From NCBI GenBank assembly GCA_020635195.1, contig JACKAG010000007.1, forward strand, positions 73,891 to 137,890: a stretch of 64,000 bases of DNA, in the 5' to 3' direction. Of the stretch, positions 1-8,567 are shown piece by piece. The DNA comes from Deltaproteobacteria bacterium. GTDB lineage: Bacteria; Bdellovibrionota_B; Oligoflexia; Oligoflexales; Bog-1112. The notes beneath the pieces are model-generated. The model searched no databases. It had not been told where the DNA came from and was given only the letters and a program-made list of their open reading frames with translations. Each line of letters begins with the position of its first letter. Position 1 is the first letter of the stretch. The translations under genes were made by a program, and so were the position numbers.

Positions 1-21
1 ATTTTAACCGTAACATTTTTT

Positions 22-1011
22 ATGGCGATCATTTCACGAAAGCTCTTCCGGTGGCTCTCAGGCCATCAACTCCCTCCCTGGCTGATCAGCCTGTTACGGG
101 CCGTCGGTAAGGCCAGCCCTCTGCTGATTCTGATCTATGGCGGTCTCTATGCGATTGAAACGATACTCCGACACGTCTCCCGCCTGATGGCCCCGGAGTC
201 CATTGCAAATGCCAGACATATATTTCTGGCCGGATCTCTGTGCTGGCTTATCCTTCGCTGGAAATCTGCATTTATTGCCGGACTCAACAGAAGGCTACAG
301 GCTGCACACGAACCTCTTCTGGATAACGCAGCCATCCTCGCCCTTAATAAATTAAGCTCCATTGTGGTGATCACAGTCACAGGACTGCTGATCCTCGATC
401 TTACCGGGGTTCCGGTCAGCACCCTCCTGGCCTTCGGCGGGGTGGGAGGTCTTGCCATCAGCTGGGCGGCAAAAGATGTTGTGGCAAATTTTTTCGGTGG
501 GCTGATGATTTATGTCAACCGCCCTTTCGGCACAGGAGACTGGATCAAATCGCCGAACAAAAATTTTGAGGGTGTCGTAGAAGAAATTGGCTGGTACAGA
601 ACTCAGATCAGAACCTTTGAAAGGCGCCCGACATATATCCCAAATGCGATGATCACCGACGCCATTATCGAAAATCCAGGCAGGATGTATAATCGCCGCA
701 TCATGGCAGACATCGGTCTGAGATATCAGGACCTGGATAAAATTAAGGCAGTCATAACAGATATCCGTCAGATGCTCCGCCAGCACCCGGATATCGACCA
801 GGAGCAGGCCCTCTTCGTCCACTTCGCCGAATACGGTGCATATTCTGTCAATATCAATATCTATACGTTTACAAAAACAACGAACTGGGAAAAATCACGG
901 GAAATCCGCCAGGATATCCTTCTCAGAATCGCGGATATTGTCCGAAACCATCAGGCAGACTTTGCCTTCCCGACACAGAACCTTCTCCTCAATCGCGCAC
1001 CGACGGACTAA
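22..1011 (+). CDS. YnaI-like MscS-family mechanosensitive channel
   Basis: Inner-membrane channel that opens under membrane tension to release osmolytes after hypo-osmotic shock. Hydrophobic helices lie at about residues 20-45, 60-85 and 105-128, followed by the glycine/alanine-rich pore helix (GVGGLAISWAAKDVVANFF, about 138-156). The soluble beta domain then carries FEGVVEEIGWYRTQIRTF and YIPNA, close to the YnaI subgroup of small MscS channels (about 340 residues). The frame stays open through the first base of the window, so the true start may lie upstream; the ATG used is only the first one visible. It ends in TAA, and an unrelated secreted-protein gene follows after about 90 bases. The family call is firm; the subgroup is inferred from motif resemblance. 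Confidence 0.9.
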   Translation: MAIISRKLFRWLSGHQLPPWLISLLRAVGKASPLLILIYGGLYAIETILRHVSRLMAPESIANARHIFLAGSLCWLILRWKSAFIAGLNRRLQAAHEPLLDNAAILALNKLSSIVVITVTGLLILDLTGVPVSTLLAFGGVGGLAISWAAKDVVANFFGGLMIYVNRPFGTGDWIKSPNKNFEGVVEEIGWYRTQIRTFERRPTYIPNAMITDAIIENPGRMYNRRIMADIGLRYQDLDKIKAVITDIRQMLRQHPDIDQEQALFVHFAEYGAYSVNINIYTFTKTTNWEKSREIRQDILLRIADIVRNHQADFAFPTQNLLLNRAPTD

Positions 1012-1098
1012 TGAGCTTTTGATAGACATTTCTATCAAATTCCTGATAACAAAAGATCTGTCCATCATGACTCTGTTCCGGATAGAGGGGGAGAATCC

Positions 1099-1854
1099 AT
1101 GCAGAGACAGATCTGCCTGTTACCGTATCTGTTCTGTGTACTGCTAAGTTCTTTATCTGCTCGATATTTAAATGCATCTTCGGAGATTGAGAATCGTGTC
1201 TCACATGATTTTCCGGAAGATCCGTTTGAAAATACATATGAAAATATCGAATATGTTGGACTTTCTACATATTACGATGATATCACTGCTTATCCTTTTA
1301 TTGCATTTTTGCAAATGCGCGACAACTCTTACTATCTTGCAATCTTTAATCATGACAGATTTTATAAAATTGCTTATCATCCTGAAAAAATTACTGAGCA
1401 GGAGATCAAATTCGGAGCAGATCAGAACGGGTATATAGTAGCATTACAAATCAGTAAAAAACTTCGCGAAAAAATAGATAATCTGGAACAGCATTTCGGT
1501 GCATACTCCTATCCTCAGTGGATCATTATTTATGATGATTATAATCCAAAGTGCGACCATACGGAAAAACCAGAAATCCACGAACTTGAAATAAAAAAAA
1601 CAGAACCTGAAAAAAAGAAACCTCGCCCTTTTCCATCTCTCCCAAATCTCCTTAAAAAATCAGAAAAAACAAAGAACCAGTTAGAAACTGGTCCGAATAA
1701 CCACGTTCCAGATAAAGCAGAAATTTCGAAAATAAAAAAAAAGAAACCTCGCCCTTTTCCATCTCTCCCAAATCTCCTTAAAAAATCAGAAAAAACAAAG
1801 AACCATTCGGAGCACTCTTCCGAAGAGAAATCACAACCCTGTTTTTGTCAGTGA
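1099..1854 (+). CDS. Secreted lysine/proline-rich protein with internal duplication
   Basis: Function unknown. The N-terminus reads as a signal peptide (hydrophobic core LLPYLFCVLLSSLSA), so export from the cytoplasm is likely. Residues about 25-150 form an ordinary-looking acidic/aromatic domain. The last third is low-complexity, highly basic, and contains the segment KKKPRPFPSLPNLLKKSEKT twice, with a 126-bp period at DNA level and near-identical bases, so the duplication is recent. GGGGGAG about ten bases before the ATG can serve as ribosome binding site. The C-terminus has Cys-Phe-Cys. I recognise no family. It sits alone between the channel gene and the RlaP-type gene. Confidence 0.7.
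   Translation: MQRQICLLPYLFCVLLSSLSARYLNASSEIENRVSHDFPEDPFENTYENIEYVGLSTYYDDITAYPFIAFLQMRDNSYYLAIFNHDRFYKIAYHPEKITEQEIKFGADQNGYIVALQISKKLREKIDNLEQHFGAYSYPQWIIIYDDYNPKCDHTEKPEIHELEIKKTEPEKKKPRPFPSLPNLLKKSEKTKNQLETGPNNHVPDKAEISKIKKKKPRPFPSLPNLLKKSEKTKNHSEHSSEEKSQPCFCQ
1611..1805 (+). repeat. Two direct copies of a ~65-bp coding repeat
   Basis: Copies start near 1611 and 1737, 126 bases apart, both running from the A-rich stretch through CCTCGCCCTTTTCCATCTC to AAAACAAAGAACCA. They encode the duplicated basic module of the secreted protein. The long A tracts inside both copies make further slippage or recombination likely. Confidence 0.85.
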
Positions 1855-2011
1855 AAATCACCAGAGAATCAATATACTGGCGGAAAGTAAGGCAAGGACA
1901 TCATCAGAATTGCTTTCGTTTATCATTCTGATCTCAGGGGCCGGGATGTAAAAGACTCAGATATCAACTCAGGGACCTATTGGATCAAGATTTTCAGAAA
2001 TGGTTTAATTC

Positions 2012-3073
2012 ATGAATATAGAAGAGCTCAGATCAAAAGGTCTGATCATATTTGAGTGTATAAGTGGCAGTACAGCGTATGGTCTTAACAGCAGAGATTC
2101 TGATGTAGATATCAAAGGTGTCTTTGTTGCGTCAAAGCATGAGTTTTATGGCTTTGATTTGCCCGAACAGGTCACAGACGAAACAAACGACATCGTATAT
2201 TACGAACTTAAGAAATTTATGAGCCTTCTTTCCAGAAATAACCCCGGTATTCTGGAAATGCTCTATACACCTGAAAAACATATCCTGCATGAAAGTCAGG
2301 CATTCCGTGAGATCCGCAGTCATAATTTCCTCTCTAAGTTATGCAGGGATACCTTTGCAGGATATGCCATGCATCAGATTAAAAAGGCTCGCGGGTTAAA
2401 CAAGAAGATCATGAATCCGATGCCCGAACAACGCCTGGGAGTCCTGGATTTTTGCTATATAACACATGAGAAAGGTTCAGAAAAAGCCTCCGTATGGCTT
2501 GACAAAAAAGGATTCCGCCAGGAAGACTGTGGCCTTGCTGCTCTGCCCCATTTTCCTGATGTCTACTTACTTTACCATTCCCCGGAGACCGGGCTAAGAG
2601 GAATCATTGCAGACCATGATGCGACCGATGTCAGAACAAGCAGCATCCCGAAACATTCAGAGCACTCAGCCTACCTGCACTTCAATGCCCAGGCATTTAA
2701 GGTTCACTGTAACAAATACAAAGAATATCAGAACTGGACAGCCAGACGGAATCCGGTTCGCTATAAAATGAATGTGCAACATGGAAAAAACTACGATACC
2801 AAGAATATGATGCATGTTTTTCGCCTGCTCCAGACCGCTGAAGATATCGCCAGAAACAGCACAATCGATTTTAGCAGTTATGACCGGGACTTCCTACTGA
2901 AAGTCAAATCCGGGGATTTCAGCTACGATGAGCTGATTACTCTGGCAGAAAAGAATATGACCGAACTGAAATCTCTTTTCGACAGCAGCTCCCTCCCTGA
3001 CAGACCAGATATTAGACGGATCGAAGAGCTCATGATCAGAACCCGCGAAATGTATTATTCCGAAGGCATATGA
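2012..3073 (+). CDS. RlaP-type predicted nucleotidyltransferase
   Basis: Member of the DNA polymerase beta-like nucleotidyltransferase superfamily, most like the PF10127 (RlaP/YcgL) group associated with RNA repair gene sets. The catalytic signature is clear near the N-terminus: GSTAYGLNSRDSDVDIKGVF gives the GS loop and the DVD pair of metal-binding aspartates (about residues 18-37). The rest is helical, as in the family, with YAMHQIKKARG and NMMHVFRLLQTAEDI. Length (353) fits the family. No partner RNA ligase is visible next to it, so the substrate is open. The start ATG follows an AT-rich spacer with a weak ribosome site. Family assignment is confident; the biological role is inference. 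Confidence 0.8.
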   Translation: MNIEELRSKGLIIFECISGSTAYGLNSRDSDVDIKGVFVASKHEFYGFDLPEQVTDETNDIVYYELKKFMSLLSRNNPGILEMLYTPEKHILHESQAFREIRSHNFLSKLCRDTFAGYAMHQIKKARGLNKKIMNPMPEQRLGVLDFCYITHEKGSEKASVWLDKKGFRQEDCGLAALPHFPDVYLLYHSPETGLRGIIADHDATDVRTSSIPKHSEHSAYLHFNAQAFKVHCNKYKEYQNWTARRNPVRYKMNVQHGKNYDTKNMMHVFRLLQTAEDIARNSTIDFSSYDRDFLLKVKSGDFSYDELITLAEKNMTELKSLFDSSSLPDRPDIRRIEELMIRTREMYYSEGI

Positions 3074-3274
3074 AAAGCCTGGCGACACCTGTTTGAGGAT
3101 GCTCACGAATAAGTGCAGCTTTTCAAACAGCGTCTCTTCATTTTTAATCTGCCAGAAAAATCCGCTTGAGAAAAAGTCCAGCAAAAGATAAAGAATCCTG
3201 GTTCGGACAGGCAGTTGATCGTCAGCTGCAAAAAATATACGCCCAGAACAAAACCCGTGAAAAGGACTCTGCAT

Positions 3275-3757
3275 ATGACACAGAAATCAAAACAGGCAAA
3301 GATTTTCTGCTTTTTTATCATTTTTTCTGCTCTTACAAGCTCCGCCATAAGAGCCAACCCAGATCATAGCCCTTACGGAACGAACGAAGAAGATCCGGTC
3401 ATACTCTCGATTCAGATCCCAGAACCCACAACAGTTCAGGAAGATCCGAAAAAGATAGTGGTCCGTTTTTATGCGTGCCCAACATGCAGTACCGGAATTC
3501 CTCTCTGTCGATCTGAAGAAGGTAAAGCCGTCCGTGCTCTTCCATGTTCTGAGGAAAATCCCTGTGTTTTATGTACTGACCCGGAATCTGTTATAAACCC
3601 GGATGCAAAAGATCAGGACGCAACGTGCTGGATAAAGCAGTGCTTCACAGATTCCGAAGCCCGCAAGGAGCTTTTGATCACCCAATGCGCCTGGCTATGT
3701 CCTGCCTTTACCATCGCAACTGTTGTCATCGGTGGCGTCTATGTTGGTGTTTTTTAA
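3275..3757 (+). CDS. Small secreted cysteine-rich protein with C-terminal membrane segment
   Basis: No family recognised. I start at ATG 3275 because AAAGGA lies eight bases before it and the reading then begins with a clean signal peptide (KIFCFFIIFSALTSSAIRA, cleavage near residue 27). The mature part has about eleven cysteines, several in CxxC-like spacing (CPTC, CVLC), suggesting disulfides or metal binding outside the cytoplasm. A hydrophobic stretch at the very C-terminus (AFTIATVVIGGVYVGVF) could anchor it in a membrane. Neighbours are other small secreted proteins, so this looks like a locus of exported accessory proteins. Function unknown. Confidence 0.6.
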   Translation: MTQKSKQAKIFCFFIIFSALTSSAIRANPDHSPYGTNEEDPVILSIQIPEPTTVQEDPKKIVVRFYACPTCSTGIPLCRSEEGKAVRALPCSEENPCVLCTDPESVINPDAKDQDATCWIKQCFTDSEARKELLITQCAWLCPAFTIATVVIGGVYVGVF

Positions 3758-3922
3758 TCCAGGATCTTTCTGAATCATCTGCTGCGATCCACTCTTCGCA
3801 GACATATCTTATCTCCCACCAGATCCGTCCAGCTCAGATGCGCCATTTTAGCGTATTTTCAGAACCATTCAAAAATATATAATAAAAGAAGAAATAAATT
3901 GTAGCAAGGGATGGAGGCTATC

Positions 3923-4351
3923 ATGACCAGAGCTTTTATTTTATGTGTTTTTTTCTCCTCCACAAACCTTTTTTCCAGCGTGGCCATCGCTGGTATTTCC
4001 TGCCAGAATTATTTTACACAGGGTTCTCAGCTTCGATACCAGAGGGGACAGGAAGGAAGCCAGCCGATTAAAAAGCTTTACACAGATGAAAGCTACAGTT
4101 GTGATGAAGGAATCTGTTTCTACGGTTTTTTAGAAAATCTGTCAGATAACAGATACAACATCGTTGAAGGACATTATTCAGGATCAGAATTTTACTTTGC
4201 CCAGCTCATTCCGGAAGAAAATGGCAGAGGCTGGAAAAGCGTGATCCACCATCAGGGAAGCTGCAACCAGAAGGATGCGACAGGTCAGCTCTTTAATCAG
4301 AATGGAAGACTGCTTTCTTACTTTACTCTGCTTTCAATGAATCAGGATTAA
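3923..4351 (+). CDS. Small secreted protein of unknown function
   Basis: 142 residues with a signal peptide (AFILCVFFSSTNLFSSVAIA) followed by a mature domain with five cysteines (SCQNYF, SCDEGICFYGF, GSCNQ). ATG 3923 is preferred to the in-frame ATG at 3911 because GGAGG sits five bases upstream of it. It converges on the YceI-like gene, whose stop is seven bases away on the other strand. I recognise no domain; exported and probably disulfide-bonded is as far as the sequence goes. Confidence 0.6.
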   Translation: MTRAFILCVFFSSTNLFSSVAIAGISCQNYFTQGSQLRYQRGQEGSQPIKKLYTDESYSCDEGICFYGFLENLSDNRYNIVEGHYSGSEFYFAQLIPEENGRGWKSVIHHQGSCNQKDATGQLFNQNGRLLSYFTLLSMNQD

Positions 4352-4357
4352 ATCCGA

Positions 4358-4966
4358 TCAACAACCACTTTTCAGAAGCTCGGCCTGAACTTCCAGCCCG
4401 ACAAGTGGCCATGTTCTGGAGACCCCATCAGCTCCTGTGTGCAGCTGCTTACAAGCCTCATGCAAAGCAGAAAGCTGAGCATCCATTGCAAATTGTCTGA
4501 GCAGATCAATCTCAGAACGAAATGTATACCGGTCAGACTGCTCCGTCACCGCAAAGCGGACATCCGCAGAACGCCCGTTCATAGTGATGCTGACATTGGC
4601 TGTCTTCTGCTTCATATCAAAATCCCTGATCTGACCCGTAATCCCGGCAGGGCTTACCGCCGAGCCAAAAAGAAAAAGAATAAGTTTTTTATCCCGTTCA
4701 GAAAGACCAGAATCGAGAGAGATCGTATCCAGACGAAAACGAACCGAGCGGAATAAGTCAGGAATACTACCTGACATCTTATTTTGCTCCAGATGAGTCT
4801 TTCTGAAAGTGCCAGACACAGGAGCCTTTTCATTAAACTTATAGCCCGTCCAGGTGATTTTTATGGACTCATCCCGGATCTGATAACGACATTCCTTAGA
4901 TTCCGATTCTCCGGAGAACAACAGGGCACCCAACAGTAAAACGGACAAAAAACAGAACGGTTTCAT
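4358..4966 (-). CDS. YceI-family periplasmic protein
   Basis: Secreted lipocalin-like protein of the YceI family, whose members bind isoprenoid or other amphiphilic molecules in a beta-barrel. A signal peptide (FLSVLLLGALLFSG) is followed by the family's opening strand signature, ITWTGYKFNEKAPVSGTF (about residues 33-50), and later by MNGRSADVRFAVT and a C-terminal VGLEVQAELL strand. 202 residues is typical. A pair of cysteines near the ends (SKECRY, KSGC) could close the barrel. It stands alone on the minus strand with a 180-base upstream region, so it probably has its own promoter. Ligand unknown. Confidence 0.75.
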   Translation of the reverse strand: MKPFCFLSVLLLGALLFSGESESKECRYQIRDESIKITWTGYKFNEKAPVSGTFRKTHLEQNKMSGSIPDLFRSVRFRLDTISLDSGLSERDKKLILFLFGSAVSPAGITGQIRDFDMKQKTANVSITMNGRSADVRFAVTEQSDRYTFRSEIDLLRQFAMDAQLSALHEACKQLHTGADGVSRTWPLVGLEVQAELLKSGC

Positions 4967-5152
4967 TTTCTTCCTTTCTGAGACAAATAACGTTTATATC
5001 GTAGATGAATCATAAGCTCCGTCATCATACAAACTTCCCAAAAAGATTGCATGATCTTTTAAAACAGAAAAGAGAACCACAGTATCGACAAATGGCAAAA
5101 GGCTCACGCCAAGAAGAATATATCCTGATACCATAGGTGACCGGAATTTTTC

Positions 5153-5250
<98 letters not shown>

Positions 5251-5355
5251 ATAAATCGAAGTGCTCTCCGCACAAAAAATACCATATATCTGATGAGATG
5301 GCCGATATAAAATGCAACAACTGCGGTCTGGTTTGTTATTCACCCGGGGAAATAT

Positions 5356-5732
5356 ATGGCATTATTTAAAGACAGACGTCATGATGGGATGAAGAGAAAA
5401 AAAGGGCTTCTCAGCAGAGATTCTCCAGTTTCCAAAGCAAGGGAATCTCTGCTGAAGAATTCCCTTGCTCACCACGAGGAGCTCCAAAAGCCAATCATAA
5501 CCTCAGAAAACTCCTGAATCTTGAAAAACTTCCTTCCGATACATCCGTTAGATATCATCCTGATTCGGTTGATCCGCATAAAATTAAGCCAATATTTAAA
5601 GATATATTTAACGGTCTTCGGAAAAATGCTGATCTGAGTGAATATCGAAGAACAGATGGGAGTTTTCTGATAAGATGTGTAGAGGGACTGAGGGCTAGGG
5701 ATTTGAAGGATGTTAGTCCTTATGGGTTTTAG
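5356..5732 (+). pseudogene. Degenerate N-terminal fragment of a DDE transposase
   Basis: A 53-codon frame from ATG 5356 stops at 5517, and a second frame continues with LEKLPSDTSVR, then KIKPIFKDIFNGLRK and RRTDGSFLI. From memory, this order (PSDT, then a PLFKDIF-like helix, then DGxxLI) matches the N-terminal part of a DDE transposase family. The catalytic core is missing. At least one frameshift and truncation have destroyed it. The second frame stops at 5730-5732, right at the end of the likely immunity gene on the other strand. The family call rests on motif resemblance only. Confidence 0.45.
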
Positions 5733-6209
5733 TCACTCAGGGAAACGATATGGACCAATTTTGTCGTTTGTGAAAAACCTTGTATCTTCATCAACAGCAG
5801 GGTCAAGCCCACAAAAATAGGTTGAAATATGAATCTTATCAGCAAGATGTTTGGACCATTTGTGAAGCAAATTGATAAAATCGTTGCTGTTTTCAAAACC
5901 CACTGATTCAATCTCAAAGTTAATATTTATTTCGTAATTATCACCATCGTACTTGGTTAAGTTTATTCTGGGCGATAGAACCTTTGCTGATTGGACTGAC
6001 CAAAAATCAGCGTCAATTGTTAATACTCGACTCTTACTGCCAGAAAAAAGACTAGAGAGAGTCTCCTCGGAAACATCACCCAATCCCATCAAGCTATCAC
6101 CAGTGTCTAACTGGGAACTATTTGGCAAAGTATTCTTTAGTTCATTCAATATTTCCATTTGTCGTGAAGGTGTCAAACCTTCAAAGACTATTTCAATAAG
6201 CTGCCCCAT
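5733..6209 (-). CDS. Candidate immunity protein for the PT-TG toxin
   Basis: 158 residues, no signal peptide, acidic overall, no recognised domain. It starts nine bases after the stop of the polymorphic toxin gene on the same strand, the classic place for an immunity gene, and its size and lack of export signal fit a cytoplasmic inhibitor that binds the cognate toxin. Its base use is more AT-rich than the toxin's N-terminal part, as is common for toxin-tip/immunity pairs that travel together. The immunity role is inferred from position alone. Confidence 0.6.
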   Translation of the reverse strand: MGQLIEIVFEGLTPSRQMEILNELKNTLPNSSQLDTGDSLMGLGDVSEETLSSLFSGSKSRVLTIDADFWSVQSAKVLSPRINLTKYDGDNYEININFEIESVGFENSNDFINLLHKWSKHLADKIHISTYFCGLDPAVDEDTRFFTNDKIGPYRFPE

Positions 6210-6218
6210 TGTTTACTC

Positions 6219-7670
6219 CTAGTCTACAAATCCCTTAAAAGCACCATCTTGCTGTAGCCTAATACCTCTTCCATCAGGCAGCCGTTTTTCCAACCACTGA
6301 ATCCCAGTTTTAGGGTCAGCAACTTTCTCAAATTTTCCTGGTCCAGTAAAAATTTCTCTATAATGCTTCATAGCTTGGTCATGCCAGGTATTCATTGCAC
6401 CTTTCAATTTATCACCCCAAAGGTGTGGTTTTCTTCCAGGGGCAGTTCCTTGGTGTTTATGAAGGGCATGAGCTAGGCGTGTCGACCCCTTGTAAGGTTC
6501 ACGAGCAACAGATAACGCTTTCTTAGCATGAGATAGCTCCAAACCACTCAATTTGAGCGTGTTCGCAAATCCTTTTACCTGGTCGGGTTTTAGTCCCCAA
6601 TTCTTCGCAGAGTCATAAACTTTCTCAGCTTTATGGATAATCCCTGTAGCGTCCGCTCCCATACCGAGACGATCGACTATTTTTGCAAATTTCCCGACCT
6701 TACTTCCGAGTCCGGCACTCAGGGCTCCTGCAGAAGCCATCAGTCTTTCGGTCGCAGATAAATCTTCCCCTGTAATCAGATGTCTTCCGGAAATACTTTC
6801 GTAGACATCCCGGACCCAGCTGACTCCGGGGGTCAGACTGGTAGCAAGATCAAGAACCGTTTCTGCAAGACCAATACCAAATAAAGCATCTTCCGTTTCT
6901 TTTTCTTTGGCAAGATCCAGTGCATCTCGGGCGACCTCCCTTGAAACATCTATAATGTTCTGACGCCGATCCGGAAAATCCATCTCCTGAATTTTTTTCT
7001 CTGCGGCTAATCTTTTTTCTCTGTAATGGGCAAAACGTGCCACAAGCTCCTGTTTCTGACTGATCAGTATCTTTTGTCTGGCAATTTTCTCCTCTGTCTG
7101 TTTTTTCTTCTCAGAAAGCGTGTCGATCTCAGCGCGAACTTCCTTTGCTTTTGCACGGTTTTTTCGGGACTCTTCTGTCGTGCAATCTTGTGAAATATTG
7201 GCTGTCATATGCCATCGTTTGTTCCTTTCGAGGTCTTCCATCAGACCAGAATAGAGGCGTTTTACATCCTTCTCAGTTAAATTACACTCCACTCCATCCC
7301 ATATACTCCCCTGATAAGACTGATCCGGATACTGACGATCTGAAGGCTGATAAGAGCGCTGTGGTGACAGGTCGGGAGCTGGCGGAGCATCAGAATATGT
7401 GGATACGTCAGGAACCTGTCTCAGATCTTCATAAGTAAATTGTGGCGTGCATGGGGGAGGGGTTACGGTGTAAGTGTGCTCCCAATATTTTATAATTCTT
7501 TCGCTACGCTCTGCTTGTCCTTCAACTCCTCTTCCCCAGGCATCTCTCACCTCAAGACCCTGTTCGAAAACCACATAAGGCTCTCCACACTCTTCTGCGT
7601 GCAGGATACCAAGGCAGCTTAAGCAGCCTGACAGAAATATAAGAAAAAAATGATTGTTTATTAAATACAT
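6219..7670 (-). CDS. Secreted polymorphic toxin with PT-TG pre-toxin domain
   Basis: Probable antibacterial toxin with modular layout. Residues 1-25 are a Sec signal peptide. Residues 60-125 are proline/tyrosine-rich. Residues about 165-245 are a charged coiled coil (EIDTLSEKKKQTEEKIARQK). Then LTPGVSWVRDVYESISGRH with LITGEDLSATERLMA marks the PT-TG pre-toxin domain (about 285-330), known from polymorphic toxins. The last 80 residues, ending LEKRLPDGRGIRLQQDGAF, look like a separate toxin tip, possibly a nuclease; I cannot name its family. The gene begins one base after the 155-residue secreted protein's stop and precedes the likely immunity gene, making a three-gene operon. There is no Hint or Rhs domain. 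Confidence 0.75.
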   Translation of the reverse strand: MYLINNHFFLIFLSGCLSCLGILHAEECGEPYVVFEQGLEVRDAWGRGVEGQAERSERIIKYWEHTYTVTPPPCTPQFTYEDLRQVPDVSTYSDAPPAPDLSPQRSYQPSDRQYPDQSYQGSIWDGVECNLTEKDVKRLYSGLMEDLERNKRWHMTANISQDCTTEESRKNRAKAKEVRAEIDTLSEKKKQTEEKIARQKILISQKQELVARFAHYREKRLAAEKKIQEMDFPDRRQNIIDVSREVARDALDLAKEKETEDALFGIGLAETVLDLATSLTPGVSWVRDVYESISGRHLITGEDLSATERLMASAGALSAGLGSKVGKFAKIVDRLGMGADATGIIHKAEKVYDSAKNWGLKPDQVKGFANTLKLSGLELSHAKKALSVAREPYKGSTRLAHALHKHQGTAPGRKPHLWGDKLKGAMNTWHDQAMKHYREIFTGPGKFEKVADPKTGIQWLEKRLPDGRGIRLQQDGAFKGFVD

Positions 7671-7671
7671 G

Positions 7672-8139
7672 CTACACCTCCATTTCCTGTAATTTCTGAT
7701 CTATATCCGTATCTTTTCCGTTAGTTTCTTCCAGTTCAGTATTTGCATTTTCATACTCTTTTTGCTGCTTTTGTTTCAGTTCTTCATTATATTTGAGATC
7801 ATTTTTTGCACGTTTTTCCTCATTGTGACGACGCACTTCTTCCACACATGTTTCGTAATCTTCTTTTGCACCTTTTGACATCTGATGATATCTGAAAGCG
7901 ACGGCACCGGGACCGACACCTGTAAGAATCCCAAGACACCCTCCTCCTACTGGGCTAAGAAAAGTTGCTCCTACAGCTGTTCCTACAGTACCAGCAGCTG
8001 CAGAGACATTTGACCACAATCTAGTTTCATCCTCAAATTTTTGCCATCTCTCATATTCACGCTTACATATCTCTGAAGCTCTGATATTTCCTGACAGACA
8101 AAAAATCATAAACAAAGCAAGATAACACACCCTTTTCAT
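7672..8139 (-). CDS. Small secreted protein with glycine-rich membrane segment and coiled coil
   Basis: First gene of the toxin operon. ATG 8139 is chosen over the upstream in-frame starts because AGGAG lies seven bases before it and the protein then opens with a signal peptide (VCYLALFMIFCLSGNIRA). Residues about 40-80 are a Gly/Ala-rich hydrophobic segment (AAAGTVGTAVGATFLSPVGG), resembling pore or membrane-inserting helices. The rest is a highly charged coiled coil (NEELKQKQQKEYENANTELE). It ends one base before the toxin start region, so co-expression is clear. It may help the toxin leave or enter cells, but that is a guess; no family is recognised. Confidence 0.65.
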   Translation of the reverse strand: MKRVCYLALFMIFCLSGNIRASEICKREYERWQKFEDETRLWSNVSAAAGTVGTAVGATFLSPVGGGCLGILTGVGPGAVAFRYHQMSKGAKEDYETCVEEVRRHNEEKRAKNDLKYNEELKQKQQKEYENANTELEETNGKDTDIDQKLQEMEV

Positions 8140-8567
8140 CTGACCGCTCCTGTTCTCTCTTTCCAGACTTCTCAAAAGACGAGTTTCTATCAATTTAAAT
8201 TTCAGGAATCAAGACATAAGGATGTTCACATGAGATTCTGTAGATGGCGGTGTGACAAGTGTGCAATCATTTCATTGATTATAATAATCCGAATTACTTT
8301 TCTGCTTACTATAGATTGTTCTGAAATCATTGTCATCGTAACCGCAAATGAAAATCCAGATTTAAATCACGATTGACCAATAAGGAACTCGTAAAAATGC
8401 AGTTGCTTTTTACTCGTGCAGCTCAGGAGGGAGTGTGGACTCCCCCCCTCGCATTTACAAACTACCTGGCCCTGAAGGACCAGGTTTCTCTTCCCTCAAC
8501 TCCAAAGTCGTTTCGGGAGACTTTTGATAAAAAAAATCCCGGTCACTTATGGTCCTGACACTGATGC
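8140..8567. other. Intergenic stretch with a hairpin; no supported gene
   Basis: Short open frames exist on the plus strand (a 61-codon one from TTG 8373) but lack a good ribosome site or a recognisable product. Around 8463-8485 ACCTGG and CCAGGT flank CCC-TGAA-GG, a stem-loop followed by TTTCTCTTCCC that could end transcription rightward. The promoter of the leftward toxin operon should lie just upstream of 8139. Confidence 0.5.

Noticed and set aside
8373..8558. 61-codon plus-strand open frame
   Set aside because: Begins with TTG without a ribosome site and contains a probable terminator hairpin; no similarity recognised.
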